Shown one piece after another: positions 19,201 to 26,801 of a stretch of 64,000 nucleotides of DNA. Made by a program: the position numbers and the translations under genes. The stretch is from Bacteroidota bacterium (GTDB taxonomy: Bacteria > Bacteroidota > Bacteroidia > Flavobacteriales_D > Crocinitomicaceae). Location of the stretch: assembly GCA_016192075.1 (NCBI GenBank), contig JACPUU010000001.1, positions 434,001 through 498,000 of the forward strand, read 5' to 3'. Position 1 is the first letter of the stretch, and every line of letters begins with the position of its first letter. Under the pieces are notes generated by a model that was not told the origin of the DNA, ran no database searches, and worked only from the letters and a program-made list of their open reading frames with translations.

Positions 19201-19364
19201 ACAGAATTGCCATTACTTAAGTTCAGGGTATTTGCATCAAGCCAGATAACATTGGTGGCAGATGAACCAACGCCGGCTGCGCCTGTTTGTGAAATACCAT
19301 TCACACCAAGGAACAGAAGGAAAACGGCTGAGCATGTTCGGACTATGTAATTATTTACTTTCAT
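16284..19364 (-). CDS. Large secreted protein with LamG-like domain and T9SS C-terminal sorting domain
   Basis: 1026 residues. An N-terminal signal peptide (about 1-26) is followed by a concanavalin/LamG-like domain (about 35-240: WLDANTLNLSNG through YIAEVVIYNSALNNLERILVENYLGAKY) and then a region resembling DUF8202 (about 250-410, NHERWLRTWRADETGDVG). Next comes a region with beta-helix-like surface features (about 430-600) and other beta-rich segments. The last 85 or so residues form a T9SS type A-like sorting domain ending in a short basic GDKIVTKKVVL. The protein is thus exported by Sec and then by the type IX system and anchored or released at the surface. First gene of the unit that continues with the PID-CTERM protein and exosortase. 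It is a cargo protein of unknown binding specificity. Confidence 0.88.
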   Translation of the reverse strand: MKVNNYIVRTCSAVFLLFLGVNGISQTGAAGVGSSATNVIWLDANTLNLSNGNSVSSFTDVSGNSNNFTQALSTKQPIFTTGAVNGLPALSYDGVDDVLNSGSIAALESANLTYFIVFRRSSLKLQYIIGANYASSDKKWVNYTNSANNLLISAHYSPTIKYTSFNEPGGAFTFTSSHITPTSISQRRQGTLMGTTTGAYTVPTGHNKVTLGNVPFTTWQNCALSGYIAEVVIYNSALNNLERILVENYLGAKYNMAVPTDLYAYQATHNIGLIAVGNNGTNSQTIAEGAGILEISNPVSMTSNEYLLIAHTNDALSSFTTSGMPGSLPNHERWLRTWRADETGDVGTTTLTYDLNGGNDFGASASYLLLVDNVTQDGDFSDAAQIAGTYSAGSISFDVDLAAGDYFTLAAIPQVLEIHSITSGPWSAPGTWDCTCIPSFVDQVYIDPTHAVTVDIDAETNYLNVDITASVVMSSAVTLSIYGDVDWFGSTSITDGTIAFVGTADQYIDAGVGNSIEFNDLEINNSSGLGVTFYESEYVISGTLYPTLGTLTIDPAPGNSFIINSTSDVGGGRIAAINGGAAITGNVTVRRFIPAGVADYRDIASPVIGATLTQWDDDLFISGVGFPDGCAYGTGGCFYSVKKYVINQYVDQTSMANPLTNGVGFEAYMGDDTIVFSGTTLDVTGTVRDGSDFPVTVGNEWQIQGNPFASPISFSTVTRSHVGNFFYVYDAATGFYEYWDGSDNSSSVPELANGLIATGQGFWTYDWGTLTYKETDKVSSATYVKAANNSNPLMVSLRENISTYRSSISLVEDAAATDDIDTVMDIRHLSTGQEKAPTVAFYSSEELIRKNYIRHDGRNKSFELYTKIINPGYHTFEALNIETFDTYRKVLLFDNVTGEFIDLKRELAYTFYSDAFEGHRFTLILTSEDVQEGSTIQSLTVNETAIETESMTITQMGNSFNVNVTEAFNEDSQIRLVNVLGQTDVYSGQIRFVEGSNMISVPAELKGVHILIITTGDKIVTKKVVL

Positions 19365-19740
19365 AAGAGTTGGGCATTAGGTGATTTTTGCTGGGCGTAT
19401 TTTACAAAGTTCAGGTGTGCGGAAATGTATCTGATACGCCTGTTAAACCAAATATACTGAAATTAATTCATGCAACCCACTGTTCAACCTTTGATTTCTT
19501 CCGAACACCCTGTTTCCATTTCCCAAGCCTCTAACCAACGCTGCTTTTCACTTTCCCATCATGTTTCCAATCATATTCCCTGCCCTGTTTAACCGGTTGT
19601 TAAAATTGATACACGGGTATCTCAAAAAGAACATACAGGTCCGTAATTGAATAATTCCGTAACCAAACCATCAAAATTCCGTATCCGTACTAATTATGGA
19701 GCGGGTATTTTAACTATTCAGCCTGCCAAGATAAGTTTGA
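19365..19740. other. Divergent intergenic region between sorting block and glycan locus
   Basis: 376 bases with no credible gene. It must hold promoters for the leftward T9SS-cargo/exosortase unit (candidate at 19449-19475) and for the rightward glycan locus starting at 19741. For the latter I find no clear TTG/TAnnTTTG pair; the best is a poor TATTTTAA near 19709. The stretch 19475-19600 is C/T-rich on the plus strand. Confidence 0.5.
19449..19475 (-). promoter_or_regulatory. Candidate promoter of the T9SS cargo/exosortase unit
   Basis: On the minus strand TATATTTG (19456-19449) matches TAnnTTTG completely, and TTG (19475-19473) lies 16 bases upstream, slightly shorter than the usual 17-23. 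The start codon at 19364 is 85 bases downstream. Confidence 0.45.
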
Positions 19741-22125
19741 ATGGAAGCAAAAAAAAGTCGTAGTATCATTGAACTGAAGGATCTTGATTTTATCTGGAAA
19801 CTGATTGGACGAAATTTCATCATTATTCTGTTAGTTCCATTGGTTGCATACGTTACCGGCTATATTTATACCTACCGGCTTACTGATATTTACGGAGCTA
19901 AAGTTCAGTTGCTGCTTAAATCAGACCAGACGTATGATTACCAGGATCCGATTTATAAAGGACTCGGAGCTTACGGTTTGTATACCGATGTCAGCAATCA
20001 AACCCGGATTCTCCAATCAAAGGATATTATTGGTGAAGCAGTTGACCGGATGAATATTGAAGTATCGTATTACGTGGTCGGGCGGCTCAAAAGAAAGGAA
20101 GTTTACGGTACGTTGCCATTTACAGCCCGGGTTGAATTAATAGACAATAATCTCTATGAGCGCCCGGTTCAGATAAAAATTATTGACAGGGAAAATTATG
20201 AGGTTTCGTATGAGCTACCTGAAGGGGAGAAACGGGTGCGCGCAGCATTTAACCAGGAACTTATCAGTGATGATCTTAAACTTTTATTAACCCGTAGTTA
20301 TGAATTTACAGAGGATAATATCCGCTCTGTAACAGAACCTGATTATGAACTTGTTTTTCATACCAAAGACAATCTCATTGCCCGGTTTCAGCAAAACATG
20401 ATTATTACAAATATTGAATTCACCAGTATTCTGGACGTAGAGGTACACGATAATCTCAATGCAAGGGCAAAGGTTTTTTTAGATACCCTGTCAGATGTAT
20501 TTATTGATTTTTCCAAACAAACACAACTGGAAGTGAATCAGAACACGCTGGACAATATTGAAAAGCAGATTATAGAGGTTCAGAAAATTATCACCAATAT
20601 TGAAAATCAGTTACTACGTTATAAAGACGATAACGATATTTTAAACCTGACCAAAGAAGAAGAGGAGTATTTTTCAAAATATGTCGAGTACACCAGGCAG
20701 AAACGAGAGGTTGATTTTAATTTGAACTCACTGGTGTTGCTGGAAGATTATATTCTTACTTCACCGGACGAGCACATTCTTGCGCCGTCGTTTTATATTT
20801 TAAATGGTGAGCCTGAGCTAAACCGGAGGGTTCAGGCCATGTATGAATTGCAGATCAATCTCGTGGAACAAATTTATACCTATTCGGACGTTCATCCGAC
20901 TGTTTTGAAAACAAAAGAAGAGTTGGGAGTAATGAAAAAGGATTTGCTTATTTATATCAAAAACCTACGCGTTGCCCTGGATCAGAAAAATAAGGAACTG
21001 ATCGGAATTATTGAGCAGTATAAGGGAGAAATACAGGAGTTGCCACGGGCCATTCAGGGGGTTGACAATATTCGGCGTGAATTGGAAGTAAACAATAAGA
21101 TGTACCTGTTTTTGCTGGAGAAAAAAACGAATACGTTAATTGCCCGTGCAGGTATTATTCCACAGGTTCAGGTCATTGAAAAACCTTCATCCATTGGAGT
21201 TGTTGGCCCCGACAAAGAACGCATAAACCGGCTTTTCCTGCTTTCAGGAATTGTGATTGCATTTATTGTGGCTTTTGTCAGAAGGTTATTTTTTGAACGG
21301 GTACAAAATGTCAATGAACTTTCTACCATTACTGCCATAGACATTATCGGGGGGGTTCCGTACCAGCTGAAACTGGAAACCGAAATTGTAGTAGATAAAC
21401 TGCCAAAGGCGCAGGTAACGGAAAGTTTCAGAACTATCCGGTCAAACATCTCTTATTATGGAGACGGTTCCGCTGCAAAAAAAATTGTTGTTTCGTCCTT
21501 TCTGCCTTCTGAAGGTAAAACATTTTGTTCAAGCAATATTGCCGTTATTCTGGCTAAGTCAGACAAACGCGTTCTCTTGATTGATCTTGACTTGCATAAA
21601 CCAAAAATACACAAAACCTTCAACCTTGAAAATAAAGAAGGGGTTTCCAGTTTCCTTACCGGAAAAGCCGGTATAAACCAGATGACAAAAAAGGCAGTTG
21701 TTGAAAACCTGGATATCATCACATCCGGACCAATTCCTCCCAATCCGTCTGAACTGATAATGCGCAGGCAAATTTCAGAACTGTTTGAATGGGCTGAAGC
21801 CAATTATGATTATATACTTATTGATACCCCACCATTTGGATTATTGAATGACGCCATTGTTTTGATTAACAATGCTGATTTATTCCTTGTGGTAATGAAT
21901 ACAAAATTTGCCAATAGAAGAGGGGTGGTAGCCGTTGAGAAAATTCTTGAAAAATACACCACCACCAGCAAAGCAATTATTTTAAATGGTATTAAAGAGA
22001 GCAAGTTAAAATATTACTACTCCAAATATTCGTATAAATATGGCTATAACTACGGTTATGGCTATGGTTACGGATCTAGTTATGGTTATGGACAGGGTTA
22101 CGGAGATGATCCGAAGGCTTCCTGA
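19741..22125 (+). CDS. Polysaccharide co-polymerase / BY-type tyrosine autokinase (Wzc-like)
   Basis: 794 residues. An N-terminal Wzz domain begins with a membrane helix (about 25-45), followed by a periplasmic region with long helices (about 260-460) and a second membrane helix (about 500-520, LFLLSGIVIAFIVAFV). The cytoplasmic kinase has Walker A SFLPSEGKTF (about 585), Walker A' VLLIDLDLHKP (about 615) and Walker B YILIDTPP (about 695). The last 30 residues are a Tyr/Gly-rich tail with more than a dozen Tyr, the cluster autophosphorylated in these kinases. Such proteins control chain length and export of capsule or exopolysaccharide. Walker A' has His where Arg is more usual (DLHKP for DLRKP). 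First gene of the glycan locus. Confidence 0.93.
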   Translation: MEAKKSRSIIELKDLDFIWKLIGRNFIIILLVPLVAYVTGYIYTYRLTDIYGAKVQLLLKSDQTYDYQDPIYKGLGAYGLYTDVSNQTRILQSKDIIGEAVDRMNIEVSYYVVGRLKRKEVYGTLPFTARVELIDNNLYERPVQIKIIDRENYEVSYELPEGEKRVRAAFNQELISDDLKLLLTRSYEFTEDNIRSVTEPDYELVFHTKDNLIARFQQNMIITNIEFTSILDVEVHDNLNARAKVFLDTLSDVFIDFSKQTQLEVNQNTLDNIEKQIIEVQKIITNIENQLLRYKDDNDILNLTKEEEEYFSKYVEYTRQKREVDFNLNSLVLLEDYILTSPDEHILAPSFYILNGEPELNRRVQAMYELQINLVEQIYTYSDVHPTVLKTKEELGVMKKDLLIYIKNLRVALDQKNKELIGIIEQYKGEIQELPRAIQGVDNIRRELEVNNKMYLFLLEKKTNTLIARAGIIPQVQVIEKPSSIGVVGPDKERINRLFLLSGIVIAFIVAFVRRLFFERVQNVNELSTITAIDIIGGVPYQLKLETEIVVDKLPKAQVTESFRTIRSNISYYGDGSAAKKIVVSSFLPSEGKTFCSSNIAVILAKSDKRVLLIDLDLHKPKIHKTFNLENKEGVSSFLTGKAGINQMTKKAVVENLDIITSGPIPPNPSELIMRRQISELFEWAEANYDYILIDTPPFGLLNDAIVLINNADLFLVVMNTKFANRRGVVAVEKILEKYTTTSKAIILNGIKESKLKYYYSKYSYKYGYNYGYGYGYGSSYGYGQGYGDDPKAS

Positions 22126-22152
22126 TATACCCGCTAAAACATGGGCTAATCT

Positions 22153-23007
22153 ATGAAGACAGACGAATGGGATTATATTATTGAGCCGGAAGGTAAAGTT
22201 CGGTTTTACAATTTAACGGAACTGAAAAAATACAAAGACCTTATCTTTTTATTTGTGAAACGTGATTTTGTTTCAATGTACAAACAAACGATTCTGGGAC
22301 CAGTGTGGGTAGTCATACAACCCATTCTGACAACGCTTATTTTTACGATTGTTTTCGGGCGTATTGCGCATATTGAAACAGGTGTTCCGTCCGTTATTTT
22401 TTTTCTGATAGGTGTTGTTGTATGGACCTATTTTGCAGACTGTGTCACAAAAACATCTGAAACGTTTATTCAGAATCAGAATATTTTTGGAAAAGTTTAT
22501 TTTCCCCGGCTGGCTGTTCCGGTTTCAGTGATAATCACAAATCTGATTAAGTTTGGAATTCACCTGCTGGTATTTTTTGTAGTGTATCTGTATTTTTTTG
22601 CTGATGGCGGAAATGCATATTTTGGACCTACCTATTACCTGGCCTTGGTGCCCTTTGCGCTTTTGGCACTTGCCATGCTGGGCATGGGCACCGGAATTCT
22701 GATAGCGGCCATGACAACCAAATACAAAGATTTGCGTTTCCTGGTGCAGTTTGCCATTCAGCTTGGACTTTATGTTACACCGGTGGTGTATCCGTTAAAT
22801 GCCGTTGATGAAAAATTTCAGTGGATCTTATTGATTAATCCCGTAGCCGGTTTGCTGGAGACTTTTAAACTGGCATTTTTCGGGGCAGATTTTGCCGTTT
22901 TTTCATGGTACCAGTTTGGGTATTGCATGGTGTCCTCTTTTGTCATTCTGGCTATTGGCATGTCTGTTTTCAGAAGAGTGGAAAGAACATTTATGGATTC
23001 GATTTAG
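22153..23007 (+). CDS. ABC-2 type polysaccharide exporter permease (Wzm-like)
   Basis: 284 residues with six predicted membrane segments (for example VVIQPILTTLIFTIVF, FFLIGVVVWTYFAD, LVFFVVYLYFF, LVPFALLALAMLGMG, FAIQLGLYVTPVVYP, FVILAIGMSVF). The family signature AGLLETFKLAFFG near the C-terminus is present. It forms the membrane channel of the O-antigen/teichoic acid ABC exporter, with the ATPase encoded 4 bases downstream. It moves lipid-linked glycans across the inner membrane. Confidence 0.94.
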   Translation: MKTDEWDYIIEPEGKVRFYNLTELKKYKDLIFLFVKRDFVSMYKQTILGPVWVVIQPILTTLIFTIVFGRIAHIETGVPSVIFFLIGVVVWTYFADCVTKTSETFIQNQNIFGKVYFPRLAVPVSVIITNLIKFGIHLLVFFVVYLYFFADGGNAYFGPTYYLALVPFALLALAMLGMGTGILIAAMTTKYKDLRFLVQFAIQLGLYVTPVVYPLNAVDEKFQWILLINPVAGLLETFKLAFFGADFAVFSWYQFGYCMVSSFVILAIGMSVFRRVERTFMDSI

Positions 23008-23011
23008 AAGT

Positions 23012-24295
23012 ATGAGCTCAAAGTCACTCAGTATAGAAAATCTTGCTAAACAGTATCGTTTGGGACAGTTTGGTACCGGAACCATTTCTCATGATCTGAA
23101 CCGGCTTTGGTATAAAATAAGGGGTAAAGAAGATCCTTACCTTTCAGTAACTGAATCAAATGATCGGCAAACCAAGGGAAAGAGTGATTATGTATGGGCG
23201 CTTCGCGATGTTTCATTTGACCTCAACCAGGGAGATGTGTTGGGCATTATTGGAAAAAACGGAGCCGGCAAATCAACCCTGCTGAAAATTATGTCCCGGA
23301 TTACTGCACCAACCAGGGGTAAAATAAGTATCAAAGGGCGCATGTCATCATTGCTTGAAGTGGGAACCGGATTTCATCCTGAACTCACCGGAAAAGAAAA
23401 TGTGTACCTCAACGGTGCCATTTTGGGCATGACAAAAAAAGAAGTAGCCCGCAAACTGGATGAAATTGTTGATTTTTCAGGTTGTGCCAGGTACATTGAC
23501 ACGCCGGTAAAAAGATATTCCAGTGGTATGATTGTCAGGCTTGGATTTGCCGTTGCCGCGCATCTTGAATCTGAAATTTTAGTGGTTGATGAAGTACTTG
23601 CAGTGGGTGACCAGGAGTTTCAGAACAAGTGTATTGGTAAAATGAAAGACATTTCCAAAGGAGGTAGAACTGTACTTTTCGTGAGTCACAATATCAGTTC
23701 TGTGCGCAGCCTTTGTACAAAAGGATTGTTAATTGAAAACGGTGTTTCAGCCTATTTTGGTGATGTATCTTCTGCCATTGAACGTTATCTTAAAACCGGT
23801 ATTTCTGAACAAAAGTTTTTTGTTGACCGCAGCGCCGTCTCTGAACGAATTGGAAATGGTCAGATGAAAATTGAAACGCTTGAAATTTTTGTGAATGGGC
23901 AGCCATCAGCTGTTTCTATGATTGGTGACCTTATTACGATACGGTTAAAAGTCACAAGTCTTGCATTATCCCGGTTCAAAATAGCAATTCATATATTCAA
24001 TTTTGCTGAAATCTGTGTCTCCAATATTGAAAATGTAGATTCAGGTTTTTTGCCGGATCCCTTTGCCGGTGAACGTATTTTTGAAATCAGTTTTCGTGAT
24101 TTCAGGTTGTATCCGGATCAATATACACTTGGATTCTGGATAGGAGATAAAGTCTCAGAAGAAACATTTGATTATGCCAAAAACTGTATTGGTCTTAACG
24201 TTATAGAGGGCTCAGCAATTGTAAAACGAAGCTTGCCAAAAAACAGCGGTATGGTTTTTCTGACACCGGAATGGAAAAGTCTGAATCCTGGTTAG
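23012..24295 (+). CDS. ABC exporter ATPase with C-terminal carbohydrate-binding domain (Wzt-like)
   Basis: 427 residues from the ATG at 23012 (the open frame continues upstream to 22892 inside the permease gene, which I reject). The nucleotide-binding domain has Walker A IIGKNGAGKSTLLKI (about 85), the Q-loop region, the signature YSSGMIVRLGFA and Walker B EILVVDEVLAVGD. From about residue 270 a beta-sandwich Wzt_C-type domain follows; in homologues it binds the finished glycan end and gates export. This implies that the glycan carries a terminal modification, possibly made by the FkbM methyltransferases that follow. Confidence 0.94.
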   Translation: MSSKSLSIENLAKQYRLGQFGTGTISHDLNRLWYKIRGKEDPYLSVTESNDRQTKGKSDYVWALRDVSFDLNQGDVLGIIGKNGAGKSTLLKIMSRITAPTRGKISIKGRMSSLLEVGTGFHPELTGKENVYLNGAILGMTKKEVARKLDEIVDFSGCARYIDTPVKRYSSGMIVRLGFAVAAHLESEILVVDEVLAVGDQEFQNKCIGKMKDISKGGRTVLFVSHNISSVRSLCTKGLLIENGVSAYFGDVSSAIERYLKTGISEQKFFVDRSAVSERIGNGQMKIETLEIFVNGQPSAVSMIGDLITIRLKVTSLALSRFKIAIHIFNFAEICVSNIENVDSGFLPDPFAGERIFEISFRDFRLYPDQYTLGFWIGDKVSEETFDYAKNCIGLNVIEGSAIVKRSLPKNSGMVFLTPEWKSLNPG

Positions 24296-24324
24296 CAGGA
24301 CCAAAAAATTAATATGCTAAAAAA

Positions 24325-25122
24325 ATGCTGGACAGAATAAAAACATTATTTGATTTTTCCCGGAAAAAAGCGAAACCCGAAAAAGTAATCCGCTATTGCG
24401 GGTTTGATTTGTATTACAGTGAGGGTACTTCCATTGTGGAACGCTATCTGGCAACCGGTACGTATGAGCAAAAAACGCTGGATGTTTTGATAGAATCCAT
24501 GAAGCAGACCCCCTCCGGGGTATTTGTGGATGTAGGCGCAAACGTTGGTTTAATTTCACTCGCCATTTCAGAACGTTTTCCGTCCGCACAGATTTTTGCA
24601 TTTGAACCCGGACCACATCAATTCCGGTTGCTTGAAAAGACCCTGGAAAAAAATAACCTGAAGGGGCGTATATATTTGTTTCCGGTTGCCCTGAGCAGTT
24701 CCAACGGTACAGCCTTTTTTCACGTTCACCAGGCTGATGATGCTTCGGGTGATGGCTTTCTGGATACCGGCCGGGCCGGAAAATCAAAAAAAATAAGTGT
24801 TGTAACGCAAACACTTGATGACTGGTGGACGAAAAACGGTCAGCCCAAAATAGACCTTGTTAAATGTGATACAGAAGGTGCAGAACTCATGGTGCTTAGG
24901 GGAGGCGAAAACGTGATCGGAAAATGCAGGCCGCATTTGCTCCTGGAAATATTTTATACCAATCTTTTAAATTATCCTTATGGACCATCAGATATTTTTA
25001 ACTGGCTTGAACAAAAGAATTATTCACTCTTTACCCTGGACAAAAAAAAGGTCTCATCAACTACTGAACTGGAACAAATTTGTAAACATGAATCTGAATT
25101 CTTAGCACTGCCAAACGTATGA
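24325..25122 (+). CDS. FkbM family methyltransferase
   Basis: 265 residues. The SAM-binding motif VFVDVGANVGLISLAI (about 64-79) is followed by FAFEPGPHQF and the IDLVKCDTEGAELMVLRGG segment, all diagnostic of the FkbM fold. These enzymes O-methylate sugars and other hydroxyls; within a Wzt_C-containing glycan locus, a terminal O-methylation is a likely job (inference). It follows wzt by 29 bases, and its last four bases overlap the next methyltransferase (ATGA). Confidence 0.9.
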   Translation: MLDRIKTLFDFSRKKAKPEKVIRYCGFDLYYSEGTSIVERYLATGTYEQKTLDVLIESMKQTPSGVFVDVGANVGLISLAISERFPSAQIFAFEPGPHQFRLLEKTLEKNNLKGRIYLFPVALSSSNGTAFFHVHQADDASGDGFLDTGRAGKSKKISVVTQTLDDWWTKNGQPKIDLVKCDTEGAELMVLRGGENVIGKCRPHLLLEIFYTNLLNYPYGPSDIFNWLEQKNYSLFTLDKKKVSSTTELEQICKHESEFLALPNV

Positions 25123-25799
25123 TAAAAAAAATCCGAAATTATTTTTTGAAAAGAAAGTTCAGGGAAGAATACCAGATACTGGGCCTAATAAAGACCAAAC
25201 TGGGAAATCTGAATGTAATTCTTGAAGCAGGCGGTCACAATGGCAAAGATACGCTGCGCATGCGGGGGCTCTGGCCAGATGCTGATATCCATGTTTTTGA
25301 ACCTGAACCGGAGCTTTATACCCAGCTTAAAACAGCTGCTTCGCCTTTTCCTAAAATACATACCTATCAACTGGCGCTTTCAAACCAGTCCGGCAACGTA
25401 ACATTTCACAAAAGTTCCGGAAGGTCTGACGCGTCTGGCTCATTGCTGAAACCCAAAGATCACCTGCTGGCGCACCCGGATGTTTTTTTTGACGAACAGT
25501 TTGAGGTAACAGCCATTAAGCTGGATGAATGGGCCGCACAAAACAACGTTAAAGCCATTGATTTTATGTGGCTGGATATGCAGGGGAATGAGCTGAATAT
25601 GCTGAAGGGGAGCCCTGGAATTTTGGCAAAAACAACAGCCGTTTATACCGAGGTGAGTTTAATAGAAACCTATGAGGGAGTGAGTTTGTATCCTGAATAC
25701 CGGAAATTTATGGAGCAAAACGGGTTTGAGGTTTTCATAGAATACCTCACCTGGAAAGATATGGGGAATGTGCTGTTTCTGCGCAAAGAATATGTTTAA
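25119..25799 (+). CDS. FkbM family methyltransferase
   Basis: 226 residues. The SAM motif is VILEAGGHNGKDTLRM (about 32-47), a variant with E-A-G-G-H-N-G in place of D-V-G-A-N-x-G; then HVFEPEPELY and IDFMWLDMQGNELNMLKG. It is shorter than its neighbour and clearly diverged from it, so the two are not a recent duplication. Translationally coupled to the gene before it by a 4-base overlap. The acceptor is unknown. Confidence 0.88.
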   Translation: MIKKIRNYFLKRKFREEYQILGLIKTKLGNLNVILEAGGHNGKDTLRMRGLWPDADIHVFEPEPELYTQLKTAASPFPKIHTYQLALSNQSGNVTFHKSSGRSDASGSLLKPKDHLLAHPDVFFDEQFEVTAIKLDEWAAQNNVKAIDFMWLDMQGNELNMLKGSPGILAKTTAVYTEVSLIETYEGVSLYPEYRKFMEQNGFEVFIEYLTWKDMGNVLFLRKEYV

Positions 25800-25808
25800 G
25801 CCAATGGT

Positions 25809-26753
25809 ATGATTAAAGTAAAACTGGCACGGAATTATCGTTTTCCGGATTTGAAACGGCAAACTCCGGGTAATGATGGTGTGTGGAATACGATTCAGAT
25901 AGCAGAAGAATTTTCAGATGAAGCTGATTTTTGTGTAATTCTGAATTATCCTGAAACAGATGTCAGATTAAACGTAAACAAAGGCGGGGTATGGTTGTTT
26001 TTGCATGAACCGCCTGATCCAAAGAATGTTTTTTACAAAAACTATTTTAAGTTTGCTGATAGGGTTTATTCCGGCTTTGGAGATCGGGTAAAAAATGGAA
26101 TAAATGAAACCGTATCACTGCCCTGGCACATTAACAAGTCCTATACTGAACTGGTAAATCTGAAACCAGAATCCATGAACAAAACAAAAAATGTTTCCTG
26201 GATTACAAGTAACAATAACCTGTTTCCCGGGCATGAGGTTCGCCTGGAGTTTTTAAATTTTTTGAAAGAACAAAAATTTGAATTTGAATTATTCGGGCGT
26301 GGTTTCAATCCCATTCCTGACAAATTTGACGGGCTTGAAGCATATAAATATTCCATTGCCGTAGAGAATTATTCGGGTGAAAATTACTGGACTGAAAAAA
26401 TACAGGATTGTTTTCTGAGCTGGACCATGCCCATTTATTTTGGCTGTCACAACATGGAAAAGTACTTCCCTCGGGAATCTTACATTCAGGTAGATCTTAA
26501 CAATAAAAAGGAAGCACTGGAAATAATCCGTGAGGCAATCCGTGAAGACCGCTGGTCAAAAAACCTGGAAGCCATTGGTGAATCCCGCAGACTTATTCTG
26601 GAAAAATACCAGTTGTTTCCATACATTGAAAACCTGGTAACAGATTTTTTGAAAGAGCATCCGCATCCAAAAAAAGTGAAACGCATTATTCGTGCCTCAG
26701 GCAATAGTTTCTGGCAAGAGATTAAACTAAAAGTCAGGAACGGATTTAAATAA
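25809..26753 (+). CDS. Glycosyltransferase family 10 (alpha-fucosyltransferase-like)
   Basis: 314 residues. The C-terminal half holds the GT10 donor-binding signature: KYSIAVENYSGENYWTEKI followed by CFLSWTMPIYFGC and a YIQVDLNN strand. GT10 enzymes usually transfer L-fucose from GDP-fucose, but no GDP-fucose synthesis genes are in this window, so donor and acceptor are uncertain. The N-terminal half (WLFLHEPPDPKN, SWITSNNNLFPGHEVRLEFLNFL) fits the acceptor domain. No membrane segment, so presumably cytoplasmic and peripheral. Confidence 0.88.
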   Translation: MIKVKLARNYRFPDLKRQTPGNDGVWNTIQIAEEFSDEADFCVILNYPETDVRLNVNKGGVWLFLHEPPDPKNVFYKNYFKFADRVYSGFGDRVKNGINETVSLPWHINKSYTELVNLKPESMNKTKNVSWITSNNNLFPGHEVRLEFLNFLKEQKFEFELFGRGFNPIPDKFDGLEAYKYSIAVENYSGENYWTEKIQDCFLSWTMPIYFGCHNMEKYFPRESYIQVDLNNKKEALEIIREAIREDRWSKNLEAIGESRRLILEKYQLFPYIENLVTDFLKEHPHPKKVKRIIRASGNSFWQEIKLKVRNGFK

Positions 26754-26801
26754 TAGCAAATAGTTTGTATATTTAGTTGAATTGTATTTTTTCGGGTAAC
26801 C

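Noticed and set aside
22020..22110. Short-period repeat in DNA at the end of the tyrosine kinase gene
   Set aside because: It encodes the Tyr/Gly-rich tail expected in this kinase family, so it is not a CRISPR or tandem-repeat locus.
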